5,971 nt of DNA from positions 1 through 5,971 of the forward strand of contig CABUQL010000090.1 in assembly GCA_902493665.1 (NCBI GenBank), written 5' to 3'. Under the pieces are notes generated by a model. It was not told where the DNA came from. It saw only the letters and a program-made list of their open reading frames with translations, and made no database searches. This DNA is from an uncultured Eubacteriales bacterium (GTDB lineage Bacteria; Bacillota; Clostridia; UMGS1810). The translations under genes and the position numbers were made by a program. Each line of letters starts with the position of its first letter. The first letter of the stretch is position 1. Positions 1 to 4,727 of this stretch are shown here, one piece after another.

Positions 1-34
1 CAATGTTAATTTCTTTTTTTATTTCATCAAACAT
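1..34 (-). CDS. Start of an unidentified gene running off the left edge
   Basis: On the minus strand an ATG at 34-32 opens a frame that stays open to the window edge and reads MFDEIKKEINI. A GGAGG ribosome binding site lies at 49-45, 10 nt upstream of the ATG, which is slightly long but acceptable. A good sigma-A-type promoter at 103-75 points at it. Eleven codons cannot identify the family. By inference from common gene neighbourhoods, a gene divergent from a sugar oxidoreductase is often its transcriptional regulator (AraC, LacI or GntR type), but nothing visible proves this. The main uncertainty is that the coding claim rests on start signals and not on protein similarity. Confidence 0.6.
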   Translation of the reverse strand, partial: MFDEIKKEINI

Positions 35-74
35 TTTGTTTCTGCCTCCGTAGCGTAATTTATTTCTTTTATAT

Positions 75-103
75 ATTATAATTCCATATCTTTTAAAAAT
101 CAA
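75..103 (-). promoter_or_regulatory. Sigma-A promoter for the leftward gene
   Basis: Read on the minus strand, TTGATT (103-98) is followed by a 17-bp spacer and a perfect TATAAT (80-75). Transcription would begin near 68 and give a 5' leader of about 34 nt containing the GGAGG at 49-45 before the ATG at 34. The hexamers and spacing are identical to those of the rightward promoter at 194-222. The region is AT-rich, so chance -10 matches are common, but the joint match of hexamers, spacing, ribosome binding site and start codon makes this credible. Confidence 0.65.
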
Positions 104-126
104 GCATGCAAAAGCATTTTTTAGGC

Positions 127-171
127 AAAAATATCAAAATAATTCAAAAATTAATTAAAAATATCAAAATA
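127..171. repeat. 15-bp direct repeat between divergent promoters
   Basis: AAAAATATCAAAATA occurs exactly at 127-141 and again at 157-171, a 30-bp period or about three helical turns. The core ATCAAAATA appears a third time at 221-229, overlapping the end of the rightward -10 box and the expected start of transcription. Nearby, at 106-117, there is a small inverted repeat, ATGC-AAAA-GCAT. The spacing and the position between two promoters suit operator half-sites for a regulator acting on both directions, but low sequence complexity could also produce such repeats. Confidence 0.45.
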
Positions 172-193
172 CTTTTTATTGCCCTTTGCGGTC

Positions 194-222
194 TTGATTT
201 TGGATTTTTGTTGGCATATAAT
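194..222 (+). promoter_or_regulatory. Sigma-A promoter for the oxidoreductase/isomerase pair
   Basis: TTGATT (194-199), a 17-bp spacer and a perfect TATAAT (217-222) form a good vegetative promoter. Transcription should start near 229, about 33 nt before the ATG at 262, leaving room for the AAGGAG at 248-253. Because this promoter lies downstream of the earlier in-frame ATG at 106, it argues that the longer reading frame is not the real gene. Confidence 0.7.
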
Positions 223-261
223 CAAAATATAGATAAAAAACACATACAAGGAGTGTTGAAA

Positions 262-1428
262 ATGTCAAATGATAATAATATTTTAGACCAATTTAAAGAA
301 AATCAGGAAAAAGGCGCAAAAGTTGATGCATCACAAAGAATGAGAGTCGGTATAATCGGAACGGGCTGGATTGCTGACGCGCACATCAAGTCATACCTTA
401 AAATGGAAGATGTTGACATTGTTGCCGGAGCCGACCTTGTTCCCGGAAAAGCCGACGCTTTCTTTAAAAAATGGAATGTTGAAAATGTTAAAACATACAA
501 TTCGCACACCGAAATGCTCGCCGACGATTTGCTTAAGCTTGATGCGGTAAGCGTTTGCACATACAACAGAACACACGCGGTTTGTACGATAGATGCACTA
601 AAAAAAGGAATTCATGTTCTTTTGGAAAAACCGATGTGTGTTACAACGGAAGAAGCCGTTGAAATTATGAAAGCCGAAAAAGAAAGCGGCAAAGTTCTGT
701 CAATAGGTTTCCAGCCGAGATTTGACCCGAATATGAGAAAAATCAAAGAAATCGTTGAATCGGGCGTTTTGGGCGAAATTTACTACATTCAGACAGGCGG
801 CGGAAGAAGACGCGGTATTCCCACACCTTACGGAACATCGTTTATTGAGGACAAAACCGCAGGAATCGGCGCACTTGCAGACATTGGCTGCTACTCGCTC
901 GATATGGTTTTAAATGCCGTAGGATATCCGAAGCCGACAAAAGTTACGGGTATTAAAACGGATTATTTCGGCAAAGACCCGAAAACTTATCCCACGCACC
1001 CCGAATATGCAAAGCTTTTCGGCGTTGACGATTTTGCGGCAGCATTTATAAGATTTGAAACAGGTCTTGTAATCGACTTCCGTATTGCCTGGGCAATGAA
1101 TATGAACACAAGCGGCGACACGCTTATTCTCGGCACAAAAGGCGGACTCCGTATTCCTTCAACAGAATGCTGGAACGGCTCTGTGGGCGGTCCTATGAAA
1201 ATTTACCAGACCGTTGCAAACAGTGACATTGAATACGAAATTCCGATTATAAAATGCGATGAATCTCTCTTTGACAGAAAAATCAGAAGTTTTCTTGACG
1301 CTGCCAAAAACGGTACTCCCTCACCTGTTCCGACATCGCAGATTTTATACAACCAGGCAATACTCGACGCAATCGTAAAATCTTCAGACCTCGGAAAAGA
1401 AGTTGACATTGTTATCCCGGAAATATAA
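262..1428 (+). CDS. Gfo/Idh/MocA-family NAD(P)-dependent oxidoreductase
   Basis: A cytosolic dehydrogenase of 388 aa, in the usual family range. These enzymes oxidise or reduce a sugar, cyclitol or related hydroxyl with NAD(P). An N-terminal Rossmann fold begins near residue 28 with the dinucleotide motif GIIGTGWIADAH (about 30-41). The family EKP motif is at 122-124 (LEKPMCV), where the lysine is the usual cofactor/catalytic residue. The C-terminal alpha/beta domain carries DIGCYSLD (207-214), the position of the catalytic Asp/Tyr/His cluster in this family. Start choice: ATG 262 has AAGGAG 8 nt upstream and lies just after the promoter at 194-222. The frame is open back to an ATG at 106, but that stretch is AT-rich, low in complexity and lies upstream of the promoter. 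The about 26 residues before the Rossmann strand are charged and longer than usual; a second ATG at residue 27 lacks a good ribosome binding site. The isomerase-like gene follows 82 nt later with no obvious terminator between them, so the two are probably one operon. The substrate cannot be told from sequence alone. Confidence 0.93.
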   Translation: MSNDNNILDQFKENQEKGAKVDASQRMRVGIIGTGWIADAHIKSYLKMEDVDIVAGADLVPGKADAFFKKWNVENVKTYNSHTEMLADDLLKLDAVSVCTYNRTHAVCTIDALKKGIHVLLEKPMCVTTEEAVEIMKAEKESGKVLSIGFQPRFDPNMRKIKEIVESGVLGEIYYIQTGGGRRRGIPTPYGTSFIEDKTAGIGALADIGCYSLDMVLNAVGYPKPTKVTGIKTDYFGKDPKTYPTHPEYAKLFGVDDFAAAFIRFETGLVIDFRIAWAMNMNTSGDTLILGTKGGLRIPSTECWNGSVGGPMKIYQTVANSDIEYEIPIIKCDESLFDRKIRSFLDAAKNGTPSPVPTSQILYNQAILDAIVKSSDLGKEVDIVIPEI

Positions 1429-1451
1429 TTAAAATTTAAGAAAATATATCA

Positions 1452-1495
1452 GCCAAAAAGAGTTTAACGCAAAAAATTTGACGTTACCCTTTGGC
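1452..1495 (+). other. Imperfect hairpin in the intergenic gap before the isomerase gene
   Basis: GCCAAA (1452-1457) is complementary to TTTGGC (1490-1495). Nested inside, TAACG (1465-1469) is complementary to CGTTA (1482-1486). The structure ends 5 nt before the GGAG at 1501-1504 that serves the isomerase gene. No U-run follows, so it is not a normal terminator. It could influence translation or RNA stability between the two genes, or be chance pairing. The nested arrangement is visible; any function is inference. Confidence 0.35.
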
Positions 1496-1510
1496 GGAAT
1501 GGAGATTATT

Positions 1511-2347
1511 ATGGAAAATTTAAAAATAGGTTTGCAGCTTTATTCAATGCGTGATGAAATGGAAAAAGATGTTTACAGTACGCTTAAAAAAGTTAAAGAA
1601 ATCGGCTACGATTACGTTGAATTTGCTGGTTTTTTCGGCATTGAGGCAGATGATATGAAAAAAATGCTTGACGAAATCGGTCTTAAAGCCATATCTGTTC
1701 ACCAGACTTTGGAAGGTTTTTTGGAAAAAAGCGAATATTTGGTTAACTATTACAAAACCATTGGTTTGGAAAATGCCGTTATTCCGGGGATTAGCGGTGA
1801 CAATCTTATACCGGGCAGCAAAAATTACGAAAAAACACTTGCCGATATCAAAAAGATGTCCGATATACTTGCAAAAGAAGGAATTCCGCTTTCGTATCAC
1901 AACCATGAATTTGAATTTAAAAAAACCGGTGATAAATATATCCTTGACAATCTTTATGAAGCTTTGGATGACGACACTTTAAAAACTCAGCTTGACCTTT
2001 GCTGGGTTAAATACGGCGGCGAGGACCCTGTAAAATACATAAACAAGTATTCGAAAAGATGCCCCACGCTCCACTTTAAAGACTTTTTGTGCAAAAATCT
2101 TAATGCAGGTGCGGCATATGCGCTTATCGACAACAACGGAAAACCAATAAATAAAAGAGCTGTTGACGGTTTTCAATATAAGCCCCTGGGCGACGGAATT
2201 ATGGATTTTAAATCAATCGTTGAAGCAGCGAAAAAATCTGTTGCGGAATATGCCATTGTTGAACAAGACGGCGGTTTTGAGACGATGAGTTCGATTGACA
2301 GTGTTGCAAAAAGCAGAAAATATCTTAAAGATAATTTTGGTTTATAA
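1511..2347 (+). CDS. Sugar phosphate isomerase/epimerase-like TIM-barrel protein (AP endonuclease family 2 fold)
   Basis: A 278-aa cytosolic protein of the IolE/xylose-isomerase-like TIM-barrel superfamily, metal-dependent enzymes that isomerise, epimerise or dehydrate sugars and keto-cyclitols. It opens with the typical first strand IGLQLYSMRDE (6-16). Candidate metal ligands occur in the expected order: YHNHE (129-133), QLDLCW (160-165, D162), LHFKD (187-191, H188) and IVEQDGG (249-255, E251). The length is normal. Start choice: ATG 1511 is preceded by GGAG at 1501-1504, 6 nt away. In-frame ATGs at 1478 and 1499 would add residues (MTLPFGG..., MEII...) unlike the family start. The gene sits 82 nt after the oxidoreductase. 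This pairing is common in inositol-type and 3-keto-sugar pathways, where the dehydrogenase makes a keto sugar and the barrel enzyme acts on it. The actual substrate is not determined. Confidence 0.9.
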   Translation: MENLKIGLQLYSMRDEMEKDVYSTLKKVKEIGYDYVEFAGFFGIEADDMKKMLDEIGLKAISVHQTLEGFLEKSEYLVNYYKTIGLENAVIPGISGDNLIPGSKNYEKTLADIKKMSDILAKEGIPLSYHNHEFEFKKTGDKYILDNLYEALDDDTLKTQLDLCWVKYGGEDPVKYINKYSKRCPTLHFKDFLCKNLNAGAAYALIDNNGKPINKRAVDGFQYKPLGDGIMDFKSIVEAAKKSVAEYAIVEQDGGFETMSSIDSVAKSRKYLKDNFGL

Positions 2348-2382
2348 AACTTGCAAAATCCAAACACTTTAAATTATAAAAT

Positions 2383-2434
2383 GAAAATGCACCTTAAAGA
2401 GCAGTTGCCCTTATCAGGTGCATTTTCTTGTTTT
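2383..2434. terminator. Bidirectional Rho-independent terminator between convergent genes
   Basis: A perfect 12-bp inverted repeat (2383-2394 with 2416-2427) encloses 21 nt that can fold further: 2397-2402 against 2407-2412 with an AGTT tetraloop. The plus strand is followed by TTGTTTT (2428-2434) and the minus strand by ATTTTATAATTT. It lies 36 bp after the isomerase stop (2347) and 32 bp after the methyltransferase stop (2459, minus), so it can end both transcripts. The inner helix has an A-C mismatch as plus-strand RNA but a G-U pair as minus-strand RNA, so it folds somewhat better for the leftward transcript. Confidence 0.85.
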
Positions 2435-2458
2435 AAAGCATTTTGATAGATTTACGTT

Positions 2459-3235
2459 TTAACTTTTCATTTTTTGCCTTAATGCCTCATAAACCATTAT
2501 TCCGCACGCAACGGACGCATTGAGCGATTCACATTTTCCAATTATCGGAATTTTTGTGTCAACATCGGACATATTAAGAAGGTTTTCGTTAATGCCGTTT
2601 GCCTCGTTGCCTATCACAATAACGCATTTTTCTTTTAAATCAATGTCATAATGATATTTTTCAGCCGCCAAAGAAGTGCAGACAATTTTAAATCCGTTTT
2701 TCTTTAAATTTAAAACTGTTTCGTCTTGATTTTCGTCTTTTCGTATTTTAATGCTTGTGATGCTCGACATTGTTGAGCGCACGGTTTTTGGACTGAAAAG
2801 ATCGGTACAGTTGTTTGAAAGTATTATCATATCAATGCCTGCGCCGTCGCACGTTCTTATAATCGTACCCATATTTCCGGGGTCGGCTACGCCGTCAAGA
2901 TAAACAATCAGACTGCACTTTTGAAGTTCTGTTTCATCAAAAGAAATGTCCGGCGTATTTGCAACTGCAATAATCCCCTGCGAGTTTTTTGTATCTTTTA
3001 TTTCATCGAAAAGCTTGTCATCAAAAACGTAAGTTTTAACGCCGTCAGGCAAATATGAGTCGCAATAACTGTCCGAAATCACCAGATAGTCGATGTCTAT
3101 GCCGTTTTGGATAGCATCTCTTATAAGCCTTAGTCCTTCAAGAATGTATTTTTTATGTTTTTGTCTGCCCTGCTTTGTTAAAAGCTTTTTTGTCAGCTTA
3201 AAAACTTCGTTTGATTTGCTTTTTATTTCAATCAT
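2459..3235 (-). CDS. TrmH/SpoU-family RNA 2'-O-methyltransferase
   Basis: A 258-aa cytosolic protein of the SPOUT class, which uses S-adenosylmethionine to methylate ribose 2'-OH in rRNA or tRNA. The N-terminal substrate-binding domain includes KKYILEGLRLIRDA (28-41). The trefoil-knot catalytic domain carries all three family motifs: motif 1 at 114-133 (DGVADPGNMGTIIRT..., N121 and R127), motif 2 IVIGNEANGI (206-215), and motif 3 at 229-250 (IPIIGKCESLNASVACG...). It resembles Bacillus YsgA and RlmB/TsnR-like proteins; the target nucleotide is unknown. Start choice: ATG at 3235 gives MIEIKSKSNEV, matching family starts. A GGGAG lies at 3251-3247, 11 nt upstream. A GTG at 3241, 5 nt from that site, is a possible alternative adding two residues. 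An upstream ATG at 3277 would precede the ribosome binding site and is unlikely. It follows rplT, but a terminator lies between them, so expression may rely on read-through or an unseen promoter. Confidence 0.94.
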   Translation of the reverse strand: MIEIKSKSNEVFKLTKKLLTKQGRQKHKKYILEGLRLIRDAIQNGIDIDYLVISDSYCDSYLPDGVKTYVFDDKLFDEIKDTKNSQGIIAVANTPDISFDETELQKCSLIVYLDGVADPGNMGTIIRTCDGAGIDMIILSNNCTDLFSPKTVRSTMSSITSIKIRKDENQDETVLNLKKNGFKIVCTSLAAEKYHYDIDLKEKCVIVIGNEANGINENLLNMSDVDTKIPIIGKCESLNASVACGIMVYEALRQKMKS

Positions 3236-3303
3236 AATCACTTTAGCTCCCGTAAACTTTTGACACTTTAAAACCATTTTGACTTAAATTTAAAGCATCT
3301 ACA

Positions 3304-3336
3304 TAAAAACCACTATATGAAAAACACATAGTGGTT
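3304..3336 (-). terminator. Terminator after rplT
   Basis: Minus-strand RNA from 3336 to 3308 folds into a 12-bp stem (AACCACTATGTG against CATATAGTGGTT) with a UUUUU loop. Together with the last stem bases it is followed by a short U-run (GGUUUUUAUG). One pair is G-U in minus-strand RNA but would be an A-C mismatch in plus-strand RNA, which supports the minus assignment. It lies 34 bp after the rplT stop and 68 bp before the methyltransferase start. The short U-run suggests incomplete termination, leaving some read-through. Confidence 0.75.
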
Positions 3337-3370
3337 AATTTATAGTTATAATATTAAGATAACTCTTAAA

Positions 3371-3724
3371 TTAAAGAGCAGCTTTTGCTTTTTCAACCAA
3401 AGCTGTAAAAGCAGCCGGATCTGCAATTGCAATTTCCGAAAGCATTTTTCTGTTCATATCAATGTTTGCTTTTTTAAGACCGTTCATAAACTGTGAATAG
3501 TTTATTCCGTTCATTTTTGCAGCAGCGCTGATTCTTGTTATCCACATTCTGCGGAAATCTCTCTTCTTCTGTTTTCTGCCGATATATGAATATACAAGCG
3601 ATTTCATTACAGCCTGTTTTGCAGTTCTGAATAATTTACTTTTTGCACCTCTGTAGCCTTTTGCAAGCTTCAAGACTCTTTTACGTCTTTTTCTTGTTGC
3701 AACAGCACCTTTAACTCTAGCCAT
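3371..3724 (-). CDS. rplT: Large-subunit ribosomal protein L20 (bL20)
   Basis: A complete 117-aa bL20, close to the usual 117-120 aa. It binds 23S rRNA early in 50S assembly and in Firmicutes and Proteobacteria also represses its own operon by binding leader mRNA. It begins MARVKGAVATRKRRKRVLK, with a highly basic RNA-binding extension over about the first 60 residues. The family signature KKRDFRRMWITRIS is at 53-66, followed by the globular C-terminal domain (70-117). The ATG at 3724 has AAGGAGA at 3739-3733, 8 nt upstream. The gene follows rpmI by 20 nt in the conserved infC-rpmI-rplT order. The likely regulatory target of its product is the leader at about 4613-4498. Confidence 0.98.
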   Translation of the reverse strand: MARVKGAVATRKRRKRVLKLAKGYRGAKSKLFRTAKQAVMKSLVYSYIGRKQKKRDFRRMWITRISAAAKMNGINYSQFMNGLKKANIDMNRKMLSEIAIADPAAFTALVEKAKAAL

Positions 3725-3744
3725 ATTAAAGTTCTCCTTCTATT

Positions 3745-3942
3745 TTATTTATACAATATTAATCTCTTGATTGTAGCCTCGTTTGCTTTAGAAGCATAAG
3801 CAGCTTTTCTGAGACCTCTTTTTCTCTTGGTAGACTTTTTGGTAAGAATGTGACTTCTGTAAGCCTGACCTCTTTTCACCTTGCCGTTTTTTGTTAAGCC
3901 AAATCTTTTGGCAGCAGCTCTGTGAGTTTTAATTTTAGGCAT
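3745..3942 (-). CDS. rpmI: Large-subunit ribosomal protein L35 (bL35)
   Basis: A complete 65-aa bL35 of normal length, a small basic 50S protein. The family signature is at the N-terminus: MPKIKTHRAAAKRFGLTKNG. Lys/Arg-rich stretches follow (TKKSTKRKRGLRK, 34-46) and the C-terminus is KRLILYK. The start at 3942 is fixed by similarity and by AAGGAGA at 3957-3951, 8 nt upstream. The reading frame is open further upstream to an ATG at 4083, but this overlaps infC in another frame and is an artefact. It lies 28 nt after the infC stop and 20 nt before rplT, so all three genes are co-transcribed. Confidence 0.98.
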   Translation of the reverse strand: MPKIKTHRAAAKRFGLTKNGKVKRGQAYRSHILTKKSTKRKRGLRKAAYASKANEATIKRLILYK

Positions 3943-3970
3943 ATCATTTATCTCCTTCCGATTAAAATAT

Positions 3971-4483
3971 TTATTTTGGAGCAACAACCATTGACATATT
4001 TCTGCCTTCAAGTTTGGGCTTCTTTTCAACAATTGCAACTTCTTCAATAACTTCGGCAAATTTCTCGAGCAAATTAAGACCAAGCGATGAATGATGGACT
4101 TCTCTGCCCCTGAATTTAACGGTTACCTTAACTTTGTCACCCGATTTAATAAATTTAACTGCGTGATTAACTTTGGTGTTAAAATCATTTGTATCGATTG
4201 ACGGTGAAATTCTGATTTCTTTAATGTTAACAACCTTTTGGTTTTTCTTTGCTTCTCTGTCTCTTTTGGCAAGCTCAAACTTATATTTGCCGTAGTCCAT
4301 AATTTTGCACACCGGCGGAGTTGCCTGAGGCGCAATTTTTACAAGGTCCAAACTCTGATTTGCAGCCGCATCAAGCGCCGCATTCAGATTCATAACACCC
4401 ATCTGTGAGCCGTCAGAACCGATAACGCGAACTTCCTTATCTCTGATTTGTTCGTTAATCATTAAATCCTTATTATTACTGAT
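3971..4483 (-). CDS. infC: Translation initiation factor IF-3, probable ATC start
   Basis: IF3 binds the 30S subunit, prevents premature 50S joining and checks the start codon and initiator tRNA. From the proposed start the product is 170 aa (typical 170-180). The N-terminal domain is about residues 7-77 and contains the signature KIMDYGKYKFE (60-70). A charged linker follows (KRDREAKKNQK, 73-83). The C-terminal domain is about 86-170 and contains IKEIRISPSID and GRNMSMVVAPK. The best ribosome binding site of the region (GGAGGTG, 4497-4491) is 7 nt from an ATC codon at 4483, giving (M)SNNKDLMINEQIR, which matches the N-terminus of other IF3 proteins. The first in-frame ATG with a family-like sequence is at 4462 (MINEQIR, 163 aa), with only a weak AAGGA close by. 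An earlier ATG at 4525 lies inside the leader terminator and before the ribosome binding site, so it is rejected. Rare AUU/AUC starts are a known device by which IF3 limits its own synthesis. First gene of infC-rpmI-rplT. Confidence 0.96.
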   Translation of the reverse strand: MSNNKDLMINEQIRDKEVRVIGSDGSQMGVMNLNAALDAAANQSLDLVKIAPQATPPVCKIMDYGKYKFELAKRDREAKKNQKVVNIKEIRISPSIDTNDFNTKVNHAVKFIKSGDKVKVTVKFRGREVHHSSLGLNLLEKFAEVIEEVAIVEKKPKLEGRNMSMVVAPK

Positions 4484-4490
4484 GACAAAA

Positions 4491-4497
4491 CACCTCC
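4491..4497 (-). promoter_or_regulatory. Strong ribosome binding site that fixes the infC start
   Basis: GGAGGTG (4497-4491 on the minus strand) is a seven-base match to the 16S rRNA 3' end. It is 7 nt from the ATC at 4483 but 28 nt from the ATG at 4462, too far for that codon. No ATG, GTG or in-frame TTG lies at a usable distance. It begins immediately after the U-run of the leader terminator, so reading through the terminator also exposes this site. A leader stretch CACCUU (4581-4576) could pair with part of it. Confidence 0.8.
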
Positions 4498-4533
4498 AAA
4501 ACAAAAATAAACAGGCGAAATCCACCTGTTTAT
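4498..4533 (-). terminator. Leader terminator (attenuator) upstream of infC
   Basis: In minus-strand RNA, AUAAACAGGUG (4533-4523) pairs with CGCCUGUUUAU (4517-4507) around the loop GAUUU: 11 bp including one U-G pair. It is followed by UUUUGUUUU (4506-4498). This is a strong intrinsic terminator placed within the 5' leader and directly before the infC ribosome binding site. It follows no coding region, so attenuation rather than gene-end termination is the natural reading. Confidence 0.88.
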
Positions 4534-4613
4534 AATTATCATAAACTATTAACCTTACCGATACCTTTAAACCGCAAGGTGAGAAGTGGACTTCTGCTTT
4601 ATTTTTTGATTAC
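4498..4613 (-). ncRNA. infC-rpmI-rplT leader, probable L20 autoregulatory RNA (L20 leader type)
   Basis: About 130 nt separate the predicted transcription start (near 4613) from the infC start. The RNA contains, in order: hairpin AGAAG-UCCA-CUUCU (4595-4582); complementary ACCUU (4580-4576) and AAGGU (4556-4552); an inverted repeat GUUUAU/AUAAAC (4546-4541 with 4533-4528); and a terminator (4533-4498). The GUUUAU repeat uses the same AUAAAC that forms the 5' arm of the terminator, so the two hairpins exclude each other, as in an antiterminator/terminator switch. The UCCA-loop region (4591-4584) can also pair over 8 bp with 4527-4520 in the terminator. Known biology: in Bacillus the infC operon is controlled by L20 through leader attenuation. 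That this leader binds L20 is inferred from position and architecture. Confidence 0.75.
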
Positions 4614-4619
4614 CAATAC

Positions 4620-4648
4620 ATTATATACCGTCTTTTTTAATTTGTCAA
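4620..4648 (-). promoter_or_regulatory. Consensus sigma-A promoter of infC-rpmI-rplT
   Basis: Minus strand: TTGACA (4648-4643), a spacer of exactly 17 bp, then TATAAT (4625-4620). Both hexamers are perfect consensus. The expected start of transcription is near 4613, at GG. It lies in the argH-infC gap, showing that the translation operon has its own strong promoter independent of argH and consistent with control by leader attenuation. Confidence 0.92.
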
Positions 4649-4675
4649 CCCTTTTTTGGAAATTTTCTTTGTTTT

Positions 4676-4704
4676 AAGATTTTGTTTTATTTATTTAAAA
4701 TCTT
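4676..4704 (-). terminator. Weak AT-only hairpin after argH
   Basis: AAGATTTT (4704-4697, minus) pairs with AAAATCTT (4683-4676): 8 bp with only one G-C pair and a 13-nt loop. It is the only inverted repeat I see between the argH stop (4728) and the infC promoter (4648). No U-run follows in the argH direction, so it is a poor intrinsic terminator. It may stabilise the 3' end, or argH transcription may simply run into the infC region. Confidence 0.3.
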
Positions 4705-4727
4705 TTCTTATTTGACGGTTTGTTTTT

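Noticed and set aside
106..261. Longer start (ATG 106) for the oxidoreductase, adding 52 residues with a hydrophobic stretch that could look like a signal peptide
   Set aside because: This part is AT-rich and low in complexity, lies upstream of the predicted promoter and start of transcription, and lacks a ribosome binding site; ATG 262 has AAGGAG at ideal spacing.
1544..1906. Minus-strand 120-codon open frame opposite the isomerase gene
   Set aside because: Composition (rich in Phe, Ile and Val from complementary Lys/Glu/Asp codons) is typical of an antisense shadow; no start signals.
3260..3307. TTGACA (3260-3265) and TTGACT (3279-3284) on the plus strand as -35 boxes
   Set aside because: Neither has a convincing -10 box at 16-18 bp, and they would drive antisense transcription into rplT; treated as chance.
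3943..4083. In-frame extension of rpmI upstream to ATG 4083
   Set aside because: It overlaps infC in another frame and lacks similarity to L35; MPKIKTH at 3942 with AAGGAGA is the clear start.
4484..4525. ATG 4525 as start of infC
   Set aside because: It lies inside the leader terminator stem, and the ribosome binding site is downstream of it; the added residues do not resemble IF3.
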